From Euryarchaeota archaeon UBA463 (GTDB lineage: Archaea > Thermoplasmatota > Poseidoniia > Poseidoniales > Thalassarchaeaceae), in assembly GCA_002501805.1 (NCBI GenBank), contig DAOI01000029.1, positions 36,309 to 64,085 of the forward strand: a stretch of DNA of 27,777 nt, in the 5' to 3' direction. A program made the translations under genes and the position numbers. The notes beneath the pieces were generated by a model. It saw only the letters and a list, made by a program, of their open reading frames with translations, had not been told where the DNA came from and made no database searches. Below, piece by piece: positions 15,776-23,162 of this stretch. The stretch's first letter is position 1. Each line of letters begins with the position of its first letter.

Positions 15776-17518
15776 TTACATCATTTCTGGTGATTGAATA
15801 CCCAAGAGTTCCAATCCGGTTGAAATGACTCTCGCTGTCAAGTCACATAGTGCCAACCTACTTGTCATAATCTCTTCATTCTCAGCTTTTAGTATTGGAC
15901 AGGCCTCATAGAATGTTGCAAATGCGGACGAAGTTGCATGGATGTGTGTGCAGAGTTTATGGGGGTGCATACTAGAGATTGATTTATCGAATGATTCTGC
16001 AAAATTAACGATGCATCTAGCTAGCGTCTCCTCTTCTTCGGTGAATATCTCTATGGAGGAATTTACTAGCGACTTTCTACTGACTGGGGAAAGAGAAAAA
16101 ATACGTGATATCCTTGCATGGGAATACTGGAGATATGGAGCAGTATTTCCTTCAAAGGAGAGCATCTTATCCCAGTCAAAGACGTAATCCTTAGTCCTAT
16201 CAGTGGAAAGATCGGCATACTTTACAGCACCTATCCCTATCATCTTTGAGATTCTATCCTTATCTTTTCCTGTAAGTCCGGGATTCTTCTCAGAGATGGC
16301 ATTATCCGCCCTCTTTATTGATTCCTTCAAGAGATCAACAAGTTTTACCGATTGTCCAGCCCTACTTTTCAGCATCTGTCCCTTAGAATCGAGAACTGAT
16401 CCAAAGTTTATGTGTTTGGCAGTATGTCTCTCATCCATGAATCCAGCTCTTGATGCGACTTCGAAAACCATCTCAAAATGTTGTTTCTGTGGAGTTCCCA
16501 CGACATAAATTAGTTCGTCACATGAAATCCTTTCCACCCTGTCAATGATACAAGCTAAATCAGAGGTAGAGTAGTTGAAACCACCATCACCTTTCCTAAT
16601 GATGACTGGGAAAGGATACCCCTCCCTATTTACCCACTTACCTCCCAAATAAACTACGCTAGCTCCCTCGCTTTCTTCCAACATTCCCGATTCACGTAAT
16701 CTCTCAACGACGGTCGGCAGTAGATGCCTGTATGCAGATTCTCCCATAATATCTCCATCATCCAGAAGTACTTCTAGCATCTCGTACACTTCATTGAAGT
16801 AGCCGGTCGATACATCGACCAAGACTTTCCAAAGTCTGAGAGTATCGGAATCCTCGCCTTGCAATAGAACAACTCTAGATCTGGCCCTTTCGGCGAACAT
16901 ATCATTCTGATCAAACTTTACTCTAGCCTCTTTGTAAAACTGATCAAAATCTGAGATTCCCTTTCTTGATGAGAAGCTGTCCTCTCCTAAATCTATAAGA
17001 TGCTCTATTAGCATACCAAATGGAGTACCCCAATCTCCAATATGATTCTCCCTGATCACTTCATGTCCCTTGAAAAGTAACATTCGAACTATTGCATCGC
17101 CTATTACGGTTGATCTTAGATGGCCGACATGCATCTCTTTAGCCACATTAGGTGCTGAATAATCAACAACGATTTTTCTAGATTCATCCTTCTTTACCCC
17201 TATCATTTTATCAGCTAAGAGTCCCATAGTTTTGTTGGCTAACCATTCAGGATGGGCCTTCAGATTAACAAACCCATTCATGGAAGATGTGAGAGCCAGT
17301 CCCTGTAATTGAGGAGCAATCGCAATAGAGATCTGCTCTGAAACGTCAACGGGGGATTTCTTTAGTATTCTGGATAAAGAATGACAAGGGATTGCAACAT
17401 CAGCCATAGGCCCAACAGTTGAAGGCCCAATTAGATTAGAGATATCCTCTTCAGAGATACCCAATTCTGTGACAGAATCGTAAATCAAAGGAGCACAGGC
17501 TTCTATTAGATCCCTCAT
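15776..17518 (-). CDS. argS: Arginyl-tRNA synthetase
   Basis: Class I aminoacyl-tRNA synthetase charging tRNA-Arg. The 580 residues contain an N-terminal Add1-like tRNA-binding domain (about 1-105), SAPNVAKEMHVGHLRSTVIG with the HVGH signature at 130-133 and the ANP/APN motif typical of ArgRS. VVGTPQKQHFEMVF, FGSVLDSKGQMLKSRAGQSV (KMSKS-equivalent region) and YLQYSHARISRIF precede the C-terminal DALR anticodon-binding helices ending with GLELLGIQSPE. The upstream gene is aRF1, 8 nt away. Its TGA is embedded in TGAGGTG, which also serves as the ribosome site of argS, so the two translation genes are coupled. Confidence 0.96.
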   Translation of the reverse strand: MRDLIEACAPLIYDSVTELGISEEDISNLIGPSTVGPMADVAIPCHSLSRILKKSPVDVSEQISIAIAPQLQGLALTSSMNGFVNLKAHPEWLANKTMGLLADKMIGVKKDESRKIVVDYSAPNVAKEMHVGHLRSTVIGDAIVRMLLFKGHEVIRENHIGDWGTPFGMLIEHLIDLGEDSFSSRKGISDFDQFYKEARVKFDQNDMFAERARSRVVLLQGEDSDTLRLWKVLVDVSTGYFNEVYEMLEVLLDDGDIMGESAYRHLLPTVVERLRESGMLEESEGASVVYLGGKWVNREGYPFPVIIRKGDGGFNYSTSDLACIIDRVERISCDELIYVVGTPQKQHFEMVFEVASRAGFMDERHTAKHINFGSVLDSKGQMLKSRAGQSVKLVDLLKESIKRADNAISEKNPGLTGKDKDRISKMIGIGAVKYADLSTDRTKDYVFDWDKMLSFEGNTAPYLQYSHARISRIFSLSPVSRKSLVNSSIEIFTEEEETLARCIVNFAESFDKSISSMHPHKLCTHIHATSSAFATFYEACPILKAENEEIMTSRLALCDLTARVISTGLELLGIQSPEMM

Positions 17519-17522
17519 ATTA

Positions 17523-17529
17523 CACCTCA
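17523..17529 (-). promoter_or_regulatory. Ribosome binding site TGAGGTG of argS containing the aRF1 stop codon
   Basis: On the minus strand TGAGGTG lies 4 nt before the ATG at 17518. The first three bases are the TGA stop of the aRF1 gene, which links the two reading frames. Confidence 0.5.
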
Positions 17530-18810
17530 GGAAATTGGGTACCTCAATAGTGCCGCTATACCGCCAAATGCATCGAATAATGTAGCACCTTCTTCCGTAT
17601 CCATAGAAATCAAGGTCACGGAAGCCGAGGTATGGCCTGCCAACTGAGTCAATTCATCAATCAAATCCATAGATCTGTCTGCATCCTCCATAACATCTTC
17701 AGACGAGCATTTGGCACATACTGGGATTTCTGATCTTCTGCTTTGGGTTCCTTCCCATTCAGACTTACATTGTCTACAAACCCACATTACTCTCCTTTTC
17801 CTAACGTTTTCTGACAGTAGTAGCCTCTCAACTGCACCTTGATCGAGAGCACTTCTAATCATCATCTCACCATATGTGGCCTTTGGGTGGGCTTGCATTA
17901 CTTCTCTCAAAAATCTATCAACAAGTTTTCTCTCAGTATCTAATTCAATTTGGTCCATAAGACCGCCCGCTCTTTGAACCAATTCTCTTAGGCCACTTTC
18001 ATTGGAGTATCCTACATCAAAGAAAGGCTCCCTAATTAATTTCTTAATCTCATGGTGAAAATAATCATTTTTCACAACGTAATCTTTGGTTGCCCCGGGG
18101 CCTCCAATAATTATGCCCTGTAAATTTTCTATCATGGGGAGCCAATAAGATGATGCCCTTTCTGCTGATTTCTTGAAGAATTTGTCTGCTGCCTCTTCGA
18201 TTAATCTCTCGAATCTCTGTGCAGACTGCCCTCCTCTGCCATGCTTTGAGGGAACTAATGAGGTCACATGCTCTTGGCAGTGTAATCTCTTTCCACTGGC
18301 TAGTCCATACGCTGCTTCTGACCTGTCTATGACGAAAAGGCCGTATGCAGTCCTGTCAATTAGCATCTCCTCAAGCTGACTAATCTCGAATGTAGATCCA
18401 CATCTGTACCTGTACGAAGTAAATGCTTCAGGAGGATCATCGATGACTATGGACATTAGTCTAGTTTTATTATTTCCAACAATAACATGTCCTACGAATA
18501 ATGCCATTCCTCTTTCTCCTGGGGTCTTGTATCGATTTAAGGTGGCTATTGCTGATTCGATGGCATCGGAAACGTGCTTCCTAGTCAACTTAGACTTGAT
18601 ATTTGCGGCTTGACCTGCTTCGTTGGAAAGTTGATGTCTAACATCGCTAATCATTCGATCAGGAGGGACAACGACCGAAACTAGCTCAGTACCCATTCCC
18701 TTCATCGTAGACAAGTCCTCTACTGCCTTCTTTAGGCGTAATCTCCTCTGCTGGACTTCAATCTCGTCGGATATGGCACTACCCCCAGTTAAAGGCCGGA
18801 GGGGCAGCAT
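17527..18810 (-). CDS. prf1: Archaeal peptide chain release factor 1 (aRF1)
   Basis: Recognises all three stop codons and triggers peptidyl-tRNA hydrolysis. Of 427 residues, domain 1 holds the NIKS motif at 70-73 and the YxCxxxF-like YRCGSTF (134-140), both stop-codon recognition elements. The central domain has GRGGQSAQRF with GGQ at 192-194. The C-terminal domain carries a CRQC...CAKC zinc ribbon, as in many archaeal and eukaryotic homologs. The ATG at 18810 follows TAAGGG at a modest distance. It is first in an operon with argS and diverges from pyrH across 61 nt. Together these identify the organism as an archaeon rather than a bacterium. Confidence 0.97.
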   Translation of the reverse strand: MLPLRPLTGGSAISDEIEVQQRRLRLKKAVEDLSTMKGMGTELVSVVVPPDRMISDVRHQLSNEAGQAANIKSKLTRKHVSDAIESAIATLNRYKTPGERGMALFVGHVIVGNNKTRLMSIVIDDPPEAFTSYRYRCGSTFEISQLEEMLIDRTAYGLFVIDRSEAAYGLASGKRLHCQEHVTSLVPSKHGRGGQSAQRFERLIEEAADKFFKKSAERASSYWLPMIENLQGIIIGGPGATKDYVVKNDYFHHEIKKLIREPFFDVGYSNESGLRELVQRAGGLMDQIELDTERKLVDRFLREVMQAHPKATYGEMMIRSALDQGAVERLLLSENVRKRRVMWVCRQCKSEWEGTQSRRSEIPVCAKCSSEDVMEDADRSMDLIDELTQLAGHTSASVTLISMDTEEGATLFDAFGGIAALLRYPIS

Positions 18811-18871
18811 TTCAACCCTTAGACTCAGCTAGGGCAAAGGAATTGAAAGGGGCATCCCAGCTCGGTAGTCG

Positions 18872-19576
18872 ATGACGACCGTGATTGTCGCACTCGGAGG
18901 GAGTCTGCTCCGCCCTGAGATTGAAGAAAGACATAGCTGGCTGGAGGAGTTGGTATCGGTAATTAGAGACAGGGTCTCTATGAACGACAGGATTGGTATT
19001 GTGGTCGGTGGTGGCGCGCCTGCTAGGGAGGGTATTGAGCTCGCTAGACCGATGATTACAGATGAGTCGCACCTCGATAAAATAGGCATAGCAGCAACTA
19101 GACTAAATGCCACTATTGTCAGAGAGTCACTATCAGATTCTGGAATTCCAGTTTCTGGTACGATTCCGAAGAGTATTGATGAAGCGGTTCTTCTCCTTGA
19201 GACTCGTCAGGTAGTCGTAATGGGAGGGACCAATCCCGGGCACACCACAGATGCAGTCGCAATACGTTTTGCAATATCTTCCGGTGCCGATAAGTGCATA
19301 ATAGCGACCAATGTATCGAAAGTTTTCGATAGTGATCCAAAATCGAATCCGGATGCAATTCCATTTGATTCCTTGACCCATAGCCAATTACTGGAGATAG
19401 TTGGCTCTTCTGAACACATGAGGGCTGGAACCTCGCAAATTGTTGACCCGATTGGAGCTATTGATGCTTCTGAGTCCGGGCTAACCTTGAATATCCTCGA
19501 TGGAAGAAATGTAGATCTCATCAGACAGGCAATTGTTGGCGGAGATTTTCAAGGAACAGAAGTAAGAGGGGGATAA
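18872..19576 (+). CDS. pyrH: Uridylate (UMP) kinase, archaeal type
   Basis: Phosphorylates UMP to UDP in pyrimidine biosynthesis. 234 residues of the amino-acid-kinase fold: the N-terminal ALGGSLL phosphate loop, VVGGGAPAREGIE, LDKIGIAATRLNA, MGGTNPGHTTDAVAIRFA, NVSKVFDSDPKSNPDA and a C-terminal GDFQGTEV. The LDKIGIAATRLNA and GGTNPGHTTDA segments are specific to archaeal PyrH, not isopentenyl phosphate kinase. It diverges from aRF1. The next gene starts 3 nt after its stop with a TTG, so the small zinc-ribbon protein behind it is cotranscribed. Confidence 0.95.
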   Translation: MTTVIVALGGSLLRPEIEERHSWLEELVSVIRDRVSMNDRIGIVVGGGAPAREGIELARPMITDESHLDKIGIAATRLNATIVRESLSDSGIPVSGTIPKSIDEAVLLLETRQVVVMGGTNPGHTTDAVAIRFAISSGADKCIIATNVSKVFDSDPKSNPDAIPFDSLTHSQLLEIVGSSEHMRAGTSQIVDPIGAIDASESGLTLNILDGRNVDLIRQAIVGGDFQGTEVRGG

Positions 19577-19579
19577 AAC

Positions 19580-19897
19580 TTGAGTAGAGCCGATAGAATT
19601 GCCAATGCTGGCAGGAGAACAGCAAAGGAAGCAAGAGACGCGGCTAATAAAAGAAGGCAATCTGAAAGACGTAAGATAACGAATAATTCCATAGATATCA
19701 AACCTCACAGGCACTGTGTTGTATGTTGGAAACCTATTTCTCTAGAGATAGAGCCTGCAGTTTGTGATAATGAGGATTGTATTGAGAATAATAAGAAGAG
19801 AGAATCTTCCAGAAAGAGGTTGACAATAATGCTATATTTGTTCCCCGGGATTGCTATTCTACTAATTTTCTTACAGTTGATGTCCGGAGGGGCATAG
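19580..19897 (+). CDS. Small zinc-ribbon membrane protein (DUF2116-like)
   Basis: 105 residues. A Lys/Arg-rich N-terminal helix (about 1-40) is followed by a zinc knuckle HCVVCWKPI...VCDNEDC with C46, C49, C62 and C67, another basic stretch, and a transmembrane helix at about 81-101. This resembles the DUF2116 family of archaeal zinc-ribbon/membrane proteins often found beside translation or nucleotide genes. The start is TTG behind GAGGGGG, 3 nt after the pyrH stop. The zinc module is predicted on the cytoplasmic side. No enzymatic residues; the function is unknown. Confidence 0.75.
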   Translation: MSRADRIANAGRRTAKEARDAANKRRQSERRKITNNSIDIKPHRHCVVCWKPISLEIEPAVCDNEDCIENNKKRESSRKRLTIMLYLFPGIAILLIFLQLMSGGA

Positions 19898-19909
19898 GAG
19901 GATGTTCAT

Positions 19910-20494
19910 ATGAACATGGTTAGGATATTGTCGATACTTCCTGGTCTTGTTGGTGGCCTCTGCATATTGATGGTTCTGGGTAGCCTAGTTGGGATAAATG
20001 TGGATAATTCACGTACAGACGTACCTATCGTACCTTGTACTGATGATTCAGTTGGTTGCCCTGTTGGAATGACCGGTGAAGACTTGGAAGTCCCTCCCGC
20101 GTTCATGCTACTAGAGATAAGTATGAAGTTGGAATGGGATGAGCCAGATAGAAGCTGGATCGGTGTTGTTGATGCTAAGTATCAAGAAGAATGCCCTCCA
20201 GATTCTAACGGACTAACATCTTGTACTTCTGATGATTTTGTTTTCATTGCAGGAGGGCCTGATTCACTGGATGGAAGTCTAGAGTTTGTACTAGAGCCTG
20301 GCAAATATCGTTTTGTGACAGCTGGAAAGGATGGCTCAACTCTTGACGAACAATTGGTTACTATTGAGCCTGAAATCCATCTAGCTGGATTTATCGAAAT
20401 ACTACTTGCGACTATTGGATTGACCCTACTTCTAGGTGCTAGTGAGATGGCCTTTCCCCTTAGAGAAATGTGGAAGCGCTTTAGGGAAGCGTGA
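19910..20494 (+). CDS. Two-transmembrane protein with cysteine-containing ectodomain, unknown function
   Basis: 194 residues, not recognised. A transmembrane helix lies at about 5-28 (ILSILPGLVGGLCILMVLG) and a second at about 157-178. Between them is an exported domain with cysteine pairs C44/C51 and C96/C106, which may form disulfides. The ectodomain looks beta-rich (LEFVLEPGKYRFVTAGKDGS) and is reminiscent of small carboxypeptidase-regulatory/Ig-like modules, but that is weak. The short C-terminal tail MWKRFREA is basic and cytoplasmic. GGAGG is 8 nt before the ATG. It sits 12 nt behind the zinc-ribbon gene, so pyrH, that gene and this one form a set. Confidence 0.75.
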   Translation: MNMVRILSILPGLVGGLCILMVLGSLVGINVDNSRTDVPIVPCTDDSVGCPVGMTGEDLEVPPAFMLLEISMKLEWDEPDRSWIGVVDAKYQEECPPDSNGLTSCTSDDFVFIAGGPDSLDGSLEFVLEPGKYRFVTAGKDGSTLDEQLVTIEPEIHLAGFIEILLATIGLTLLLGASEMAFPLREMWKRFREA

Positions 20495-20539
20495 ATTGAG
20501 TATAGATTGCTTGAATAACCTATTCCTATTCGCAGTGTT

Positions 20540-20656
20540 ATGGCTGACAGGTGTCCGGGGTGTGGTTCGAAAATGGATATCGGGGGCCTGCCTATCTCAA
20601 TTGGTGGCTTCGATATGTATTGCACAACGTGCGGACATATTTGGCACATAAACTAG
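20540..20656 (+). CDS. 38-residue double-knuckle zinc-ribbon protein
   Basis: An uninterrupted ATG-to-TAG frame of 38 codons encodes a protein with two CxxC knuckles: C5-P-G-C8-G near the N terminus and C28-T-T-C31-G-H near the C terminus, 20 residues apart, ending WHIN. CPxCG...CxxCGH is the standard zinc-ribbon layout, so random occurrence is unlikely despite the small size. The start is 45 nt after the upstream gene, with no strong ribosome site. It is convergent with the NOG1 gene, and the two stop codons overlap in the palindrome CTAG (20653-20656). Possibly an RNA- or ribosome-associated microprotein; the function is unknown. Confidence 0.72.
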   Translation: MADRCPGCGSKMDIGGLPISIGGFDMYCTTCGHIWHIN

Positions 20657-21687
20657 GTCAGATCGTTTCTAGGCCAGTCCTCAGGGAGATTAAGAGGGTC
20701 AGATATTTGATCGGCGGCTATCATTTCAACTAGCCTTTCCCTCAGATGTTCCATTCCTTCTCCAGTAATAGAGCTGATAGCAATTTTATCTTCTATTTCT
20801 GTAGATATGTGCAAGTCTGATTTACTATGGACAACTAGAATCTCCCTCTCTGACATCAAGCCACTTACTTCTTCGAGGAGATTCATTTGTTCTTCCATAC
20901 TAGTTGTTGCTTCTGACGTTGGGTCTATCAAAAATAATAGTACATCGCCAACATTCTCTAAGGCCGCTATTGCCTGCATCTCGATATTATTTCTCTCCAC
21001 CATGGGCCTATCCAGAAGGCCGGGCGTGTCGACCATCTGGTATTTTCTTCTACGATGCATAAAGTGACCCAGATGCAATTGCTTGGTTGTGAATGGATAA
21101 GCCGCTACCTCGGGCTCTCCGCTGGATAGAGAAGTAATCAAAGCTGACTTACCAACATTGGGAGATCCGGCCACCACAATGCACGGTTCATTGGAATCTA
21201 TGGAAGGTAGCTTCCTTAGTATATCTCGTGCCTCTCCCAGCCATTCTATTTCGGGAGAAATTTGCTCTATTATGGATGAGAATCTACCATAAGCAGATCT
21301 TCTTGCTTGATGAAATCCATCGATGTCCCTAAGTCTCAGAATTTTTCTTTGTGTATCGGCGGCTATCGATCTTACTCTCTCAGCGCCCCATTGAATGGCC
21401 CCTAGGCTCTTTCTGTAATTGTCACTCCCAACCGCGGCATCCACGAGAGCTTGATCAAATTCTGAAAGAGCATTCAGACTTGGCCACCTCTCAACATATG
21501 CTATGAGTGTCGTGTCAATTACTGAGGCGGCTGACTGTACCATCTTGTTCATCTGTTTACGAACTCTATGGTACTTGTCGGGATCTTCTACGGTATCCGA
21601 CTGTTTACTGGCCTTTCTAAAAGCCTTATCAAGAATCTCGTCTGTTTTCAAAACAGTCGGGATTTTCCTCCATTCGATAGATGCCAT
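20653..21687 (-). CDS. NOG1-family GTP-binding protein
   Basis: A GTPase of the Nog1/Obg-related class, in eukaryotes needed for large ribosomal subunit assembly and probably similar in archaea. The 344 residues start with an N-terminal helical domain (WRKIPTVLKTDEILDKAFRKAS), which is typical of NOG1. The G domain has G1 GSPNVGKS (174-181), G2-region PFTTKQLHLGH (198-208), G3 DTPGLLDRP (220-228), G4 HSKSD and G5 SSITGEG. The G4 motif has Ser for the usual Asn of NKxD. The ATG at 21687 is used, with AGGAAG upstream; a TTG at 21726 would add 13 residues. It is convergent with the zinc-ribbon microprotein and divergent from the next gene. Confidence 0.92.
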   Translation of the reverse strand: MASIEWRKIPTVLKTDEILDKAFRKASKQSDTVEDPDKYHRVRKQMNKMVQSAASVIDTTLIAYVERWPSLNALSEFDQALVDAAVGSDNYRKSLGAIQWGAERVRSIAADTQRKILRLRDIDGFHQARRSAYGRFSSIIEQISPEIEWLGEARDILRKLPSIDSNEPCIVVAGSPNVGKSALITSLSSGEPEVAAYPFTTKQLHLGHFMHRRRKYQMVDTPGLLDRPMVERNNIEMQAIAALENVGDVLLFLIDPTSEATTSMEEQMNLLEEVSGLMSEREILVVHSKSDLHISTEIEDKIAISSITGEGMEHLRERLVEMIAADQISDPLNLPEDWPRNDLT

Positions 21688-21771
21688 GTGTCTTCCTGAC
21701 TCTACGACCAGCCCATTCCTATTCAAGACAGTAGCCAGAAATTGTATGGATTTTCAAATCATGCCCTTTTT

Positions 21772-21779
21772 CTATATGG
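21772..21779 (+). promoter_or_regulatory. TATA-like element upstream of the 21796 gene
   Basis: CTATATGG after a T-rich stretch lies about 17-24 nt before the ATG at 21796, in the 108-nt gap between divergent genes. The distance is slightly short for a leaderless start, so the call is tentative. Confidence 0.3.
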
Positions 21780-21795
21780 ACCTCGCCGATAGCTC

Positions 21796-22233
21796 ATGCC
21801 TGACATATCCAGTACACTGCCTGATTGGGCAGTTAAGATTCATCAAGCCCACGGTTCTCCCAAATTAGATGATATTCAGGATGTATTTCATGGGCCTCTT
21901 TCAAGCCGAAGCGCGGGCCTGAGGAAAGATGATATCATAGAGATAATAATCGATTCAAGGGCAATTTCTTCAGATAGTGAAAGTATCGCCAGAGGGATGT
22001 TAATTGGAACTACCAGGAATGCCGTAGAAATTATGGATGAAAACGGAGTTTTCAGATCTATAGCTAGAGATGTGATCGTAGAGGTAAGATTAATCGCACA
22101 CATGAGAGTTCCTTATCTGGAAGATAGGGAGATGATGACTTTCGAGAAAGAGGATATGAGACGTAGGTCGAGTATGCAGGAAAAGGCAGAGCAGATGGCT
22201 GATGGCGGCATGGATAGTCACTTGTGGGGATGA
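21796..22233 (+). CDS. Conserved-looking protein of unknown function, possibly a small beta-barrel
   Basis: 145 residues, not recognised. The centre (GMLIGTTRNAVEIMDENGVF, then RSIARDVIVEVRLIAHMRVP) alternates hydrophobic residues in short strands like an Sm-like or KOW-type beta-barrel, though no diagnostic motif is present. The first 40 residues (DWAVKIHQAHGSPKLDDIQD) look like a helical lead. The C-terminal 40 residues are charged and helical (MTFEKEDMRRRSSMQEKAEQMADGG), probably flexible. No signal or membrane segment. It is 4 nt from the pterin dehydratase gene downstream, so cotranscribed. An RNA-binding role is only a guess. Confidence 0.7.
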   Translation: MPDISSTLPDWAVKIHQAHGSPKLDDIQDVFHGPLSSRSAGLRKDDIIEIIIDSRAISSDSESIARGMLIGTTRNAVEIMDENGVFRSIARDVIVEVRLIAHMRVPYLEDREMMTFEKEDMRRRSSMQEKAEQMADGGMDSHLWG

Positions 22234-22237
22234 AAAA

Positions 22238-22567
22238 ATGGGTGGCTTAGAAAATAGAGAATGTGTGCCTTGTATGGGAGGTGTTCCTCCTCTGAGAGAG
22301 GAAGATGCGGTGAAGCTGCTGGGTCAAATAGATGAGAATTGGTCGATAATTGATAATCGCCATATTGAGAGGTCATGGACCTTCGAAGATTTTGTGGGAG
22401 CTCTAGAATTTGTAAATTCTGCTGGCGTAATATGTGAAAATGAAGGCCATCACGCTGACTTTGAATTTGGTTGGGGGAGAGTCAAGGTAATTATTTGGAC
22501 TCACAAGATTAACGGCCTAACCGAGTCAGATTTCATTTTGGCCGCTAAATTAGACCTTCTGGACTAG
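22238..22567 (+). CDS. Pterin-4a-carbinolamine dehydratase (4a-hydroxytetrahydrobiopterin dehydratase)
   Basis: Dehydrates the 4a-hydroxy pterin formed by aromatic amino acid hydroxylases, so that the cofactor can be reduced again. In 109 residues: N-terminal CVPCMGGVPPL, a segment common in this family, then ENEGHHADFEFGWGRVKVIIWTHKINGLTESD, with the catalytic pair H71/H72 and the third His at 89 in TH. The ATG at 22238 follows 4 nt after the upstream stop; an earlier in-frame ATG at 22202 lies inside the previous gene. No hydroxylase is in the window. The homologous fold also occurs in molybdopterin-linked relatives, so other pterin substrates are possible. Confidence 0.93.
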   Translation: MGGLENRECVPCMGGVPPLREEDAVKLLGQIDENWSIIDNRHIERSWTFEDFVGALEFVNSAGVICENEGHHADFEFGWGRVKVIIWTHKINGLTESDFILAAKLDLLD

Positions 22568-22575
22568 GAATTTTC

Positions 22576-23148
22576 ATGACTTCTGTGCAAGATATTCTGA
22601 ATAGTAGAAGGACTGTTTACAGATTCACTGAGAGAGTTGTAGAAGAGTCAAGCCTTGAGATGGCATTCAAGGCCGCCAGTAATGCCCCTTGTCATAAGCA
22701 AACACACCCTTGGAATTACTATGTATTGGGCCTAGAGACAAGGATGGAGCTTGTACCAACGGTAATCTCCATGGCTAAAGAGAAGGCAAGTAAGACCAGT
22801 GGGGACGAGTCTGACCAATCTGTCAACAGAGCAGTGTCGAAAATTATGGACATCCCTACACTGATTGCCGTTACAACGAAACTAAGCCCTCAAGATTCTT
22901 TCAGAGAGGAAGAGGACTATGCGGCGACTGTTTGTTCTTTGCATAATCTAGTACTTTCGCTTTGGGACATGGGCATTGGATCTCAGTGGAGTACTGGAAG
23001 CATAACTAGGCACCCCTCTACTTACAGTGTATTAGGGATTGAAGAGGAAAAGGAGAGGATTGTGGGGTTTCTGAAGGCTGGATATCCGGAATCTATACCC
23101 AAAATAGAAAAGAAGAGTTCTTCTGAAATTAGGAAGTACCTTCCCTAG
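22576..23148 (+). CDS. Nitroreductase-family FMN oxidoreductase
   Basis: 190 residues with the nitroreductase fold. The N-terminal ILNSRRTVYRF is the FMN-phosphate-binding RR motif. It continues with AFKAASNAPCHKQTHPWNYYV, a typical N-APS/C-H-x-Q-P-W cofactor and dimer segment, and ATVCSLHNLVLSLWDMGIGSQWSTG, the flavin-contacting helix. The C-terminal VGFLKAGYPESIPK is the usual ending. Substrate unknown; relatives reduce nitroaromatics, quinones or flavins. The ATG at 22576 lies 8 nt after the dehydratase stop, so it belongs to the same transcript, followed 14 nt later by the quinone oxidoreductase gene. Confidence 0.9.
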   Translation: MTSVQDILNSRRTVYRFTERVVEESSLEMAFKAASNAPCHKQTHPWNYYVLGLETRMELVPTVISMAKEKASKTSGDESDQSVNRAVSKIMDIPTLIAVTTKLSPQDSFREEEDYAATVCSLHNLVLSLWDMGIGSQWSTGSITRHPSTYSVLGIEEEKERIVGFLKAGYPESIPKIEKKSSSEIRKYLP

Positions 23149-23162
23149 AAAATGGTGTTGAT

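Noticed and set aside
18872..19576. Isopentenyl phosphate kinase
   Set aside because: LDKIGIAATRLNA and GGTNPGHTTDA are UMP kinase segments; the IPK catalytic His pattern is not evident.
19902..19913. Three-codon ATG-TTC-ATA-TGA mini-frame before the two-helix protein
   Set aside because: It overlaps the true start at 19910; no evidence it is a regulatory leader.
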